64,000 bases of DNA from Isoalcanivorax indicus (lineage in GTDB: Bacteria; Pseudomonadota; Gammaproteobacteria; Pseudomonadales; Alcanivoracaceae). Location of the stretch: the NCBI RefSeq assembly GCF_003259185.1, contig NZ_QGMP01000001.1, positions 2,170,001-2,234,000 on the forward strand. Reading direction: 5' to 3'. This document shows positions 28,374 through 36,345 of this stretch, piece by piece (within the stretch, counting starts at the first letter, position 1; the number at the start of each line of letters is the position of its first letter). Made by a program: the position numbers and the translations under genes. The notes beneath the pieces were generated by a model. It searched no databases. It saw only the letters and a list, made by a program, of their open reading frames with translations, and was not told the DNA's origin.

Positions 28374-29792
28374 TTATTCCTCGCTCTCGGCGTCGCCGTC
28401 GGCTTCCACCCGCAACGCCAGGAAGCGCGGGTTCTCGCCCCGCTGGATCAGCGCGGGCACCCAGGCGTTCTGCGGCAGGGTCGTCAGAATCTCTTCCAGT
28501 GCCTCAGGGTCATCCACCGTCATGTTGTTCAGGGTGCGCAGGATGTCACCCCGGCGGATACCCGCGCGGGACGCCGGGCCAGGCCGTACATCCGTAATCT
28601 TCACGCCGTGGTCCAGACCCATGTTCTCGCGCTCTTGCGCGGTCATGGGCTCCACAGTCAGACCCAGTGGGTCGGCTTGTACTTCGGGTGTTTCGACTTG
28701 CGCGTCGCGGCTGCGGCGACCGCCGTCTTCCGGCAATTCACCCACCGGCACCTTCAATGTCACCCGCTTGCCATCACGCATCACCACGGCCTCTGCCTCG
28801 GTGCCGGGCACCACACGCCCCACCACATGCGGCAACTGCGAGGAGCGGTGAATACGCTCGCCGTTGAACTCCAGCACCACATCACCGGCCTGGATACCGC
28901 CTTTCGCTGCGGGCGAGTCGGACATCACCTGAGCCACCAGCGCCCCGGCAGGCTTGTCCAGCCCGAACGACTCGGCCAGATCACGGTCCACGTCCTGGAT
29001 CAGCACGCCAAGCCAGCCCCGGGCCACCCGGCCGGTCTCGCGCAGCTGCTTGACCACGTCCATGGCCATGTCGATGGGAATCGCAAAAGACAGCCCCATG
29101 AACCCGCCCGAACGCGAGACGATCTGGGAGTTGATGCCCACCACTTCGCCATCCAGATTGAACAGCGGGCCACCGGAGTTGCCCGGATTGATGGCCACAT
29201 CCGTCTGGATGAAGGGCACATAGTTCTCATTCGGCAGGCTGCGACCCACGGCGCTGACGATCCCGGCGGTCACGGTGCTTTCGAACCCGAACGGTGCGCC
29301 GATGGCCAGCACCCAGGCGCCGACCCTCAGATCGCGGGACGAACCGATGCGCACCACCGGCAGGTCCCCGGCCTCGATACGCAGCAGCGCCAGGTCGCTC
29401 TGCTCGTCCTGCCCCACCAGTTCGGCTTCCAGTTCACGGCGATCCTGCAGGCGCACCAGTATCCGGTCAGCGTTACGCACCACATGGTAGTTGGTCAGGA
29501 TGTAGCCATCGCGGGAGATGATGAAGCCCGAGCCCTGGGATTCGGCATCCCGGGGCGGGGTATCGAAATGGTCTTCCATGCCTTCAAAAAAGTGCCGGAA
29601 GAACTCCGGAACACGCTGCCCCTGGCCACGGCGCCCTTCGACACGCTGCAGGGTGCTGATGTTGACCACCGCATCCTGATTATCTTCCACCAGCGCGGTG
29701 AAATCCGGCAAGGTCCCGGCATGCGGCCGACAGCTGATCAACAGCCCGACCAGAAACACGAAAATCCAGCGTGCAGGCACTTGTGTCTTCAT
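28374..29792 (-). CDS. mucD: Periplasmic serine protease MucD/DegP family
   Basis: An HtrA-type protease and chaperone that degrades misfolded envelope proteins and restrains the sigma-E response. In 472 residues it has the triad H103 (LTNYHVV), D133 (QSDLALL) and S206 (NPGNSGGPL), then two PDZ domains (about 255-345 and 380-465). An unusual point is that the signal sequence ends LLISC (Cys21), which fits a lipobox, so the protein may be membrane-anchored; a signal peptidase I site after PHAG is the alternative. It is the last gene of rpoE-rseABC-mucD. Confidence 0.94.
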   Translation of the reverse strand: MKTQVPARWIFVFLVGLLISCRPHAGTLPDFTALVEDNQDAVVNISTLQRVEGRRGQGQRVPEFFRHFFEGMEDHFDTPPRDAESQGSGFIISRDGYILTNYHVVRNADRILVRLQDRRELEAELVGQDEQSDLALLRIEAGDLPVVRIGSSRDLRVGAWVLAIGAPFGFESTVTAGIVSAVGRSLPNENYVPFIQTDVAINPGNSGGPLFNLDGEVVGINSQIVSRSGGFMGLSFAIPIDMAMDVVKQLRETGRVARGWLGVLIQDVDRDLAESFGLDKPAGALVAQVMSDSPAAKGGIQAGDVVLEFNGERIHRSSQLPHVVGRVVPGTEAEAVVMRDGKRVTLKVPVGELPEDGGRRSRDAQVETPEVQADPLGLTVEPMTAQERENMGLDHGVKITDVRPGPASRAGIRRGDILRTLNNMTVDDPEALEEILTTLPQNAWVPALIQRGENPRFLALRVEADGDAESEE

Positions 29793-29845
29793 CAGATGTC
29801 ATCCCCTGTTTTCCGACGTGGCATGCGTATCAGCGTCGCATGCTC

Positions 29846-30331
29846 TCAGTGATGGCAGAGCGAAACAGGCTGCGCGGCAGCGGCCGGCGCACCGGCCCGG
29901 CGGACGACCTGTGGATGCAGGGCGGGGTCGCGGGCGTGCTGTTGACTGTACCAGCGATTGACCAGAAAACCGATCGCCAGACCGGCAACGCCGAACGGTG
30001 CAGCCAGATCGCCGCCGGGCAGGCCGGACGGCAGCGCCGCACCGACCAGTGCCGCCACAAACATCAGCAGCAGCGGCACCAGATAAAGCATCACGGCGCC
30101 ACGCAACAGCGCCCCTTCGGGGATACCCACGACCACGGCATCGTCCACCGCCAGCGTCAGGGTCGGGTTCAGCGCCCGCACCCGAGCCCGGGCACCGGCA
30201 CGTTCGCTGTCCATCAGGCCATGGCCACAGCCCTTGCGGGCGCTGCAATCACGGCAGGCGCTGAAACGCAGCGTTTCCACCCAGACGGCGCCGGGCTCTA
30301 CGGCCACTACGCGTCCGGATTCCTCAATCAT
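29846..30331 (-). CDS. rseC: Sigma-E regulatory protein RseC/MucC
   Basis: An inner-membrane protein of 161 residues in the RseC/MucC family. The N-terminal domain has a cysteine cluster (SACRDCSARKGCGHG) typical of the family, then two membrane helices (about 84-103 and 108-128). The C-terminal tail is Ala/His-rich. In other bacteria it modulates sigma-E or, as RsxC partner, keeps SoxR reduced. It overlaps rseB by ATGA. The assignment rests on the Cys cluster, topology and operon position. Confidence 0.9.
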   Translation of the reverse strand: MIEESGRVVAVEPGAVWVETLRFSACRDCSARKGCGHGLMDSERAGARARVRALNPTLTLAVDDAVVVGIPEGALLRGAVMLYLVPLLLMFVAALVGAALPSGLPGGDLAAPFGVAGLAIGFLVNRWYSQQHARDPALHPQVVRRAGAPAAAAQPVSLCHH

Positions 30332-31332
30332 TGCGCGGCATCCAGTCGCACACTGGCAGCCGCCAGCACGCGCTCGGCGGTGGCCTGCGGGATCTCTCCC
30401 ACCAGCGTCACCAGCCAGGCACTGTCACCCTGCTCCAGGCGACGGCTGACCGCCACGGTAGGCCCCATGCGTGACATGCCCTCCTCGACCGTCGACTCGG
30501 CAGTGACCGGCTCGACAAACAAGGTGAACGAGGCGAGGCCATCGCCATAGGCCAGCGCGGACACCGGCACCTGCTCGGGCGTAGCCCGGCGCAGGTCACG
30601 GTCCAGCGCGGCAAAGCCTTCCGGCAGCCACTCGATATCAATCTCCAGACGCCCCTGCGGGTAGGCTCCCGGCTCCACCCCTTCGATGGCGGTTTCCATG
30701 GCCGCCTCCGGGGTGGCGAAATCGTCGGCGGTCAGCGTTGCCGCGGTGTCCAGCGCCACGAATTCCATGCGCTCCAGCACCATGCCACTGGCATCCACCA
30801 TCTCGGATTTCAGCAGCAGCTTGCTGTCCTGATCGATCCACAAACGATAGCCATGCCGGTGGCTGTCCAGCGGCGCAATGCGCAGGTGCCAGGTCTGACG
30901 CCCGGCGACACGGCCTTCTCCGTCGAGCAGCACGTTGTACTGCTCCGGCAGGGCCCGGTCGAGACGATCCTGGAACGGCATCGGCGCCAGGCCGGACTGC
31001 GCTGGCAGGCGGGTAATACTGCGGTCGGGGTGGATGCAGATCACCTGGTCATCCCGGCGGATCAACTCGGCGAGTTGACCATCCAGATGCGTCAGGCGCT
31101 CGTACTCATGCCCGTCAATCACGGCATGCCGCACCTTCATGGTGGACAGCTCATTGCCGTGCATATAGAGAAAGCGGCCCTGGTAATCGAGGCTGCGATT
31201 CGCCTCGGCCATGGCCGCCAACAGCGTGCGGGGTTCGGAGTCAGACTGCGACGTGTCCGCGAAGGCCCAGGTCGACAACAGAATCGGCAACAGAGCAAGC
31301 CGCAGGGCAGCACGACGCAGCATGTGAGTCAT
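30328..31332 (-). CDS. rseB: Sigma-E negative regulator RseB/MucB
   Basis: RseB/MucB is a periplasmic protein that binds RseA and protects it from DegS, and senses lipoproteins or LPS. The 334-residue protein has a signal peptide (cleavage near WAFAD), the N-terminal lipid-binding fold (SLDYQGRFLYMHGNELSTMKVRH) and a smaller C-terminal domain that contacts RseA. It starts 6 bases after the rseA stop; ATG 31332 or 31323 is possible. Neighbours are exactly those of mucABCD. Confidence 0.94.
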   Translation of the reverse strand: MTHMLRRAALRLALLPILLSTWAFADTSQSDSEPRTLLAAMAEANRSLDYQGRFLYMHGNELSTMKVRHAVIDGHEYERLTHLDGQLAELIRRDDQVICIHPDRSITRLPAQSGLAPMPFQDRLDRALPEQYNVLLDGEGRVAGRQTWHLRIAPLDSHRHGYRLWIDQDSKLLLKSEMVDASGMVLERMEFVALDTAATLTADDFATPEAAMETAIEGVEPGAYPQGRLEIDIEWLPEGFAALDRDLRRATPEQVPVSALAYGDGLASFTLFVEPVTAESTVEEGMSRMGPTVAVSRRLEQGDSAWLVTLVGEIPQATAERVLAAASVRLDAAQ

Positions 31333-31338
31333 CTCGTC

Positions 31339-31911
31339 TTACTTGTCCTGTTGCCGGGCATCCGCGCTGACCAGCCGGGCGTAGGGCACCATGCCCTGGC
31401 CGCCGTGGCGCGCTGCCATTTCACTGTGCCGGATCATCAGCGGATTGATCTGGCTCCCGGCGTCAGCCCGCAGGCCGTCGCTGCGCGGCGTCGCCGTCAG
31501 CCCCTGGCCGACCAGGAAGGCATCACCAAACGGCCGGCTGCGGGATTCCACCACCGGTGCAGACGCCACCATACCCGGCGCCTCGCCAGCGTGCTGCGCG
31601 CCCCAGAACTGCCAGCCCACGGTCACCGTCGCCGCTGCCACGGAGGCCGCCACGGCGGTCCGGGCGATACTTCCCAACCAGTGATTGCGGCTGCGCCCTT
31701 CGGCGTTCAATGCCGCGCTGAGACGCGCATTGAAGTCCGCCGGCACGGCCGCCACCGGCTGCTTGCGCGCGACATCGCCGGCCAGCTGCCAGCGCTGCCA
31801 CAGGGCTGCACCTGTGTCGTCCAGATCACGCAGTATGCGCCGCGTCTCCAGTTCGCTGGTTTCACCGTCCAGCAGACTGGACAGCAGTTCCCGCTCGCGT
31901 TCTGTGCTCAT
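31339..31911 (-). CDS. rseA: Anti-sigma-E factor RseA/MucA
   Basis: A single-pass inner-membrane protein that sequesters RpoE until cleaved by DegS and RseP. The 190 residues have an N-terminal sigma-binding domain (MSTERERELLSSLLDGETSELETRRIL), a membrane helix near residues 81-102 (TAVAASVAAATVTVGWQFWG) and a periplasmic tail that binds RseB. AAGGTG precedes the ATG. It lies 41 bases after rpoE. In P. aeruginosa loss of this protein (MucA) gives mucoidy. Confidence 0.93.
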   Translation of the reverse strand: MSTERERELLSSLLDGETSELETRRILRDLDDTGAALWQRWQLAGDVARKQPVAAVPADFNARLSAALNAEGRSRNHWLGSIARTAVAASVAAATVTVGWQFWGAQHAGEAPGMVASAPVVESRSRPFGDAFLVGQGLTATPRSDGLRADAGSQINPLMIRHSEMAARHGGQGMVPYARLVSADARQQDK

Positions 31912-31952
31912 GGCATCACCTTCTGCTTGCCATCAAGAAAGGCCTGGTGTCA

Positions 31953-32519
31953 TTACCGCTGCATGAGCGGACGCACCACCTGATCTATCGCCTCACGGGC
32001 GCGGAAGATACGTGATCTTACCGTGCCCACCGGGCAATCCATTACCGCCGCGATGTCCTCATAGCTGAGACCGTCGAACTCCCGTAACGTTACCGCAGTT
32101 TTGAGCTCCTGGGGCAATCCGTTGATGGCCTCATGGATGGCGGTCTCAAGTTCATGGGACAACGCCAGTGACTCCGGGGTTCCAACTTCGTGCAATCCGT
32201 CGGCACCGATGAACTGCTCGGCGTCGGCGGCATCCACATCTGATCCGGGGGGGCGCCGACCGGCGGCCACCAGGTGATTCTTGGCTGTATTGACCGCAAT
32301 GCGGTACAGCCACGTATAAAAGGCGCTGTCGCCACGGAAACGGGGCAAGGCCCGCCACGCCTTGATAAAGGCCTCCTGGGCGACATCCTGCACTTCATCA
32401 TGGTCACGCACATAGCGGCTGATCAGCGCAAAGATCCTGTGCTGATACTTGCGCACCAGCAGATCAAATGCCCGTGAATCACCCTTCTTGGCGCGTTTGA
32501 CCAGTTCCTCGTCAGTCAC
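31953..32519 (-). CDS. rpoE: Extracytoplasmic stress sigma factor RpoE/AlgU
   Basis: The sigma factor for envelope stress. The 188 residues carry region 2 (LVRKYQHRIFALISRYVRDHDEVQDVAQEAFIKAW, where the usual AWRAL..FRGDSAFYTWLYRIA block follows) and region 4 (LPQELKTAVTLREFDGLSYEDIAAVMDCPVGTVRSRI). It starts with GTG at 32519 after GGGGGAG. It heads an operon with rseA, rseB, rseC and mucD and has its own sigma-E promoter at 32561-32587, so it is auto-activated. Divergent from nadB, as in E. coli and Pseudomonas. Confidence 0.97.
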   Translation of the reverse strand: MTDEELVKRAKKGDSRAFDLLVRKYQHRIFALISRYVRDHDEVQDVAQEAFIKAWRALPRFRGDSAFYTWLYRIAVNTAKNHLVAAGRRPPGSDVDAADAEQFIGADGLHEVGTPESLALSHELETAIHEAINGLPQELKTAVTLREFDGLSYEDIAAVMDCPVGTVRSRIFRAREAIDQVVRPLMQR

Positions 32520-32560
32520 CCGTGCTCCCCCGACTGGCCGCTCGGGCCCTGAATGCGTGT

Positions 32561-32587
32561 TCAGATGCCCGCAGACGGCACAAGTTC
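32561..32587 (-). promoter_or_regulatory. Sigma-E (RpoE) promoter of the rpoE operon
   Basis: On the minus strand GAACTT, a 16-base spacer, TCTGA: an exact match to the sigma-E/AlgU consensus. The -10 ends 42 bases before the rpoE GTG. This supports autoregulation of rpoE-rseABC-mucD. A 12-bp direct repeat (GATAGCGTC at 32603-32611 and 32615-32623) lies upstream of the -35. Confidence 0.9.
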
Positions 32588-32818
32588 CGTATTGGTGTCC
32601 GTGATAGCGTCCACGATAGCGTCATAGTCTCATCCCGACCGGTTCTCCGGTCGCGCTTGCAAAGCGGAGCATTGTAGCAAAGCCGCACTGGCGGCGTCCC
32701 CTGCCGCCCGCGCTGTTTTATGAATTGATACAGTCGGGCCGCGCCTGCGTTCACACGCTCGGGCATGGTGCGAATGCCCCGCCCTTCTTATACTGGCCGC
32801 CTGCCCAATGGAGCACTT

Positions 32819-34420
32819 ATGGCCACCTTTCATCACGATGTTCTGATTATCGGCAGCGGGGCTGCCGGTCTGACCGTGGCGCTGCACCAGCCCGCCGACA
32901 GCTGCATCGCGCTGCTGTCCAAGGGCGAGTTGACAAGCGCCAGCACCTATTACGCCCAGGGTGGCGTGGCGGCCGTCATGGACCAGAAGGACTCGCTGGA
33001 GTCCCATATCAAGGATACCCATGTCGCCGGTGCCGGGCTGTGCCACGATGATGCCGTGCGCATGACCGTGGAACATGGCCCGGCGGCCATCAACTGGCTG
33101 ATCGACCAGGGGGTGGGGTTCACCCGCTTCGAGGAAGACGGCCAGCAGCGTTATCACCTGACCCGCGAAGGGGGCCACAGCCATCGCCGCGTCATCCATG
33201 TGGCCGATGCCACCGGCCTGGCCATCTCCGGCGCCCTGATCGACCAGGTCAGGCAGCGCGACAACGTGACCCTGTACGAGCACCGCGTGGCCGTGGACCT
33301 GCTCCACGACACCGGCCCGGACGGTCGCCGCCGCTGCATTGGCGCCTATGTCCACGACAGTCTGCGCGGCCAGACTGATGTCTTCCTGGCCAAGTGCGTG
33401 GTGCTGGCCACCGGCGGCGCCTCCAAGGTCTACCTCTACACGTCCAACCCGGACGTGGCCACCGGTGACGGCGTCGCCATGGCCTGGCGCGCGGGCTGCC
33501 GGGTGGCCAACATGGAGTTCATGCAGTTCCATCCCACCTGCCTGTACCACCCCAAGGCCAAGTCCTTTCTGGTCACCGAAGCCATTCGCGGCGAGGGCGG
33601 GCGCCTGTTGCTGCCCGACGGCGAGCGCTTCATGCACCGCTTCCATGAGCGTGCCGAACTGGCACCCCGGGACGTGGTGGCCCGTGCCATCGACTTTGAA
33701 ATGAAACGCCTGGGGGCAGACTGCCTGTACCTGGACATCAGTCATCGCCCGGCGGATTTCATCATCAACCACTTTCCCACGGTCTATGCCAAGTGCCTGC
33801 AACTGGGCATCGATATCACCCGGGAACCCATGCCGGTGGTGCCCGCTGCCCATTACACCTGCGGCGGTGTGATGACCGACCTGAACGGCCAGACCGATCT
33901 GGATGGCCTCTATGCCATCGGTGAGACCGCCTTTACTGGCCTGCATGGTGCCAACCGCATGGCCAGCAACTCACTGCTGGAATGCTTCGTCTTCGGTCAG
34001 GCGGCGAGCCAGCATATCGCCAGCCGTCTGGCGGACCTGCCCGCCCCCGAGGCGGCACCGGAGTGGGATGCCTCCCAGGTCACCGATTCCGATGAGGACG
34101 TCATCATCAGTCACAACTGGGACGAGCTGCGCCGTTTCATGTGGGACTACGTGGGCATCGTGCGCACGGTCAAGCGCCTGGAACGCGCCTCACACCGGAT
34201 CGAGCTGCTGAAGCGGGAGATTGCCGAGTACTACTCCAACTACAGCATTTCCAATGACCTGCTGGAGCTGCGCAACCTGGTGGTGATCGGCGAGTTGATC
34301 ATCCGTTCGGCATTGCAGCGGCGCGAATCCCGCGGGCTGCACTACATGCTGGATTATCCGGATACCCGTGCCGAGGTGGCCGACACCGTACTGGTGCCGG
34401 AGAATCCGGCACGCCCCTGA
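32819..34420 (+). CDS. nadB: L-aspartate oxidase NadB
   Basis: NadB is the FAD enzyme oxidising L-aspartate to iminoaspartate, the first step of de novo NAD synthesis. The 533 residues (E. coli 540) have an N-terminal dinucleotide fold (DVLIIGSGAAGLTVAL), STYYAQGGVAAV, the catalytic region HPTCLYHP...SFLVTEAIRGEGG and HYTCGGV...GLHGANRMASNSLLE. GGAG lies 7 bases before ATG 32819; the longer frame to 32765 has no such site. Divergent from rpoE across a 299-bp gap. It converges on ygfX. Confidence 0.96.
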   Translation: MATFHHDVLIIGSGAAGLTVALHQPADSCIALLSKGELTSASTYYAQGGVAAVMDQKDSLESHIKDTHVAGAGLCHDDAVRMTVEHGPAAINWLIDQGVGFTRFEEDGQQRYHLTREGGHSHRRVIHVADATGLAISGALIDQVRQRDNVTLYEHRVAVDLLHDTGPDGRRRCIGAYVHDSLRGQTDVFLAKCVVLATGGASKVYLYTSNPDVATGDGVAMAWRAGCRVANMEFMQFHPTCLYHPKAKSFLVTEAIRGEGGRLLLPDGERFMHRFHERAELAPRDVVARAIDFEMKRLGADCLYLDISHRPADFIINHFPTVYAKCLQLGIDITREPMPVVPAAHYTCGGVMTDLNGQTDLDGLYAIGETAFTGLHGANRMASNSLLECFVFGQAASQHIASRLADLPAPEAAPEWDASQVTDSDEDVIISHNWDELRRFMWDYVGIVRTVKRLERASHRIELLKREIAEYYSNYSISNDLLELRNLVVIGELIIRSALQRRESRGLHYMLDYPDTRAEVADTVLVPENPARP

Positions 34421-34429
34421 CGCAGCGAC

Positions 34430-34801
34430 TCACGCTGCCTGCAACAGCATCAGCAACCGGCGCCAGGCGTGCGCCGGCAGTTGATCGCGGTACACCACCC
34501 CCTCAGCAAACACCACGCAGCCGGGCCAGCGCACCGCCGACAGGGGCTGCTCATACACCACGCGCTGCGCCATGGGCTGTCGGCCCCGGCGCCAGGTGAT
34601 CGATACCGCCGAGGGCCAGACGATCAACTGGATGGCGCATGGCCGACGCCAGGCCGCGCCGCACCACAGCAGCGTCAGGACCAGCATCACCAGCAGGCAG
34701 AACAGGGGGGATATCGTCTGCAGGCCGGAAAGCCAGCAGGCACACCACAAGGCAGGCAATGGCAGCAGCGGCATGACGCCCCGCCACCGCCCCGGCAGCA
34801 C
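34430..34801 (-). CDS. ygfX: YgfX-like small membrane protein
   Basis: A 123-residue protein with two adjacent membrane helices (LPLPALWCACWLSGL and CLLVMLVLTLLWCGAA) and a basic, Trp-rich C-terminal domain ending in WRRLLMLL. The layout and the position directly after sdhE match YgfX (CptA), reported in E. coli as the partner of SdhE and as a cell-shape toxin. The start is uncertain: GTG 34801, one base after the sdhE stop, fits the family length, while ATG 34849 inside sdhE is possible. Primary sequence similarity is weak, so the name rests partly on context. Confidence 0.7.
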   Translation of the reverse strand: MLPGRWRGVMPLLPLPALWCACWLSGLQTISPLFCLLVMLVLTLLWCGAAWRRPCAIQLIVWPSAVSITWRRGRQPMAQRVVYEQPLSAVRWPGCVVFAEGVVYRDQLPAHAWRRLLMLLQAA

Positions 34802-34802
34802 C

Positions 34803-35075
34803 TCAGTCTTTTGCCCCCACGAGGGTGAGCATGTGGCGGACGAAGGCATCCAGTTCTCCGTCATCAGGGCGACTCCGGCGGGTAAACCATTCGAACAGGT
34901 CCGCATCCTGACACGCCAGCAAACGTTCGAAGGTCTGCTGATGAGCAGACGTATCGTGCAGAAAGTGCTCGTCCAGATAAGCGTTCAGCACCACGTCGGT
35001 TTCCAGCAGGCCTCGACGGCACTGCCACACCAGGCGGCGCTTCCTTTCCTCGGCGGTAAGTCTCGGCATGGTCAT
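34803..35075 (-). CDS. sdhE: FAD assembly factor SdhE
   Basis: SdhE helps attach FAD covalently to succinate dehydrogenase SdhA (and fumarate reductase). The 90-residue protein has the RGxxE motif in WQCRRGLLETD and the conserved later block FERLLACQDADLFEWF. It sits upstream of ygfX and divergent from ygfZ, an arrangement shared with enterobacteria. GCAGGAACGC precedes MTMPRL. No anomaly seen. Confidence 0.95.
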   Translation of the reverse strand: MTMPRLTAEERKRRLVWQCRRGLLETDVVLNAYLDEHFLHDTSAHQQTFERLLACQDADLFEWFTRRSRPDDGELDAFVRHMLTLVGAKD

Positions 35076-35269
35076 GCGTTCCTGCCCATCTCGTTTGCAG
35101 CGGGAGTTGAGCGCGCATTATCGGTGCATTTTGCACGCTTTGCCACGAGGCCTCCCGCCAGGCCACCGCTCACGACGTACATTGTTCATGCACCGCGCTT
35201 CGCGTACCTTGCTTTAACACAGGGTGCACCACATATACTGCACCCGCTGTCAGCCAGGAGTGATAGATC

Positions 35270-36310
35270 ATGTCCGCCATCCACGATACCCGCCCCGCCG
35301 CCTGGACATCGTTGCTCGATGACGCTGGCGCCCGGCGCGACCAGGACGGTATTGCGCGCGATCTTGGCACCCTGCCCGGCGACGCCGCCGCCGACATGGC
35401 CTATGCCTGTGACCACCTGCAACTGCTCGCCCTGCGCGGCCCGGATGCCGCCACCTTCCTGCAAGGCCAGGTCACGGCCGATATCCGCGATCTGAGCCAG
35501 CAACGCAGCCGCCTTGCCATGCACCTGAGTCTGAAAGGGCGCGCTCTGGTCAGCTTCCGCGTGCTGCCCGCCGAAGAGGGCCTGGATCTGCTGGTGCCAG
35601 CGACCATGGCCAGCGCCCTGCAGGAAAAACTGGGTAAATACATGGTCTTTTCCAAGGCCACACTGACCCTCGACACGCAGCGCGTGGTGATCGGACTGAG
35701 CGGCCCCGGCGCCTCCGAGACGCTGTCCGGTGCCGGCCTGCCCCTGCCCCGGGACAGCGACGCCTGGGCCAGCAACGACACCATCAGCGTGGTGCGTGCG
35801 GGCCACCGCTATCTGGTGGTCGCGCCCGTGGAAGACGCGCTGGACCTGTGGCCGTCCCTGACCGACGACCACGACACCGGCGCCGCCGACCATGCCCTGC
35901 TGGCCGACATCGCCGACGGTGAAGGACACATCTTCCCTGGCGCCGAGGATCTGTTCCTGCCGCAGGTGCTCAACTATGACCTGATCCACGGCGTCAGCTT
36001 CAACAAGGGCTGCTATACCGGCCAGGAAGTGGTGGCCCGGATGAAGTTCAAGGGACAACTCAAGCAGCGCATGCGCCGCTTGCAATGGGAAAGCGACCGA
36101 CCGCTGCCCCCGGGCACCGTGCTGCGCAACAACGGCGGCCAGTCCGTGGGTGAGGTGGTGGTCAGTGTGCTGACCCGCCAGGGTGTGCAGGCCCTCGCGG
36201 TGCTGCGCCACGACGCCGAAGGCCCTTTGCTGGTGGACGGCCTGCCGCTGGGCCACCGTCCCGCGCCACTGCCCTACGCACTGCCCGAGGACGCGCCAGC
36301 CAACGACTGA
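35270..36310 (+). CDS. ygfZ: Folate-binding protein YgfZ
   Basis: A tetrahydrofolate-dependent factor for iron-sulfur cluster enzymes, related to the T-protein of glycine cleavage. In 346 residues the hallmark KGCYTGQE motif appears near residue 246, preceded by FLPQVLNYDLIHGVSFN, and FLQGQVTADI near the N-terminus is also characteristic. AGGAG precedes the ATG. It is divergent from sdhE across 194 bp and converges on the phospholipase-like gene. It probably supports Fe-S enzymes such as MiaB and succinate dehydrogenase, as known in E. coli. Confidence 0.94.
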   Translation: MSAIHDTRPAAWTSLLDDAGARRDQDGIARDLGTLPGDAAADMAYACDHLQLLALRGPDAATFLQGQVTADIRDLSQQRSRLAMHLSLKGRALVSFRVLPAEEGLDLLVPATMASALQEKLGKYMVFSKATLTLDTQRVVIGLSGPGASETLSGAGLPLPRDSDAWASNDTISVVRAGHRYLVVAPVEDALDLWPSLTDDHDTGAADHALLADIADGEGHIFPGAEDLFLPQVLNYDLIHGVSFNKGCYTGQEVVARMKFKGQLKQRMRRLQWESDRPLPPGTVLRNNGGQSVGEVVVSVLTRQGVQALAVLRHDAEGPLLVDGLPLGHRPAPLPYALPEDAPAND

Positions 36311-36345
36311 GCGCAGCCTATGGGCTACGGGCGTGCCGATCTGGT

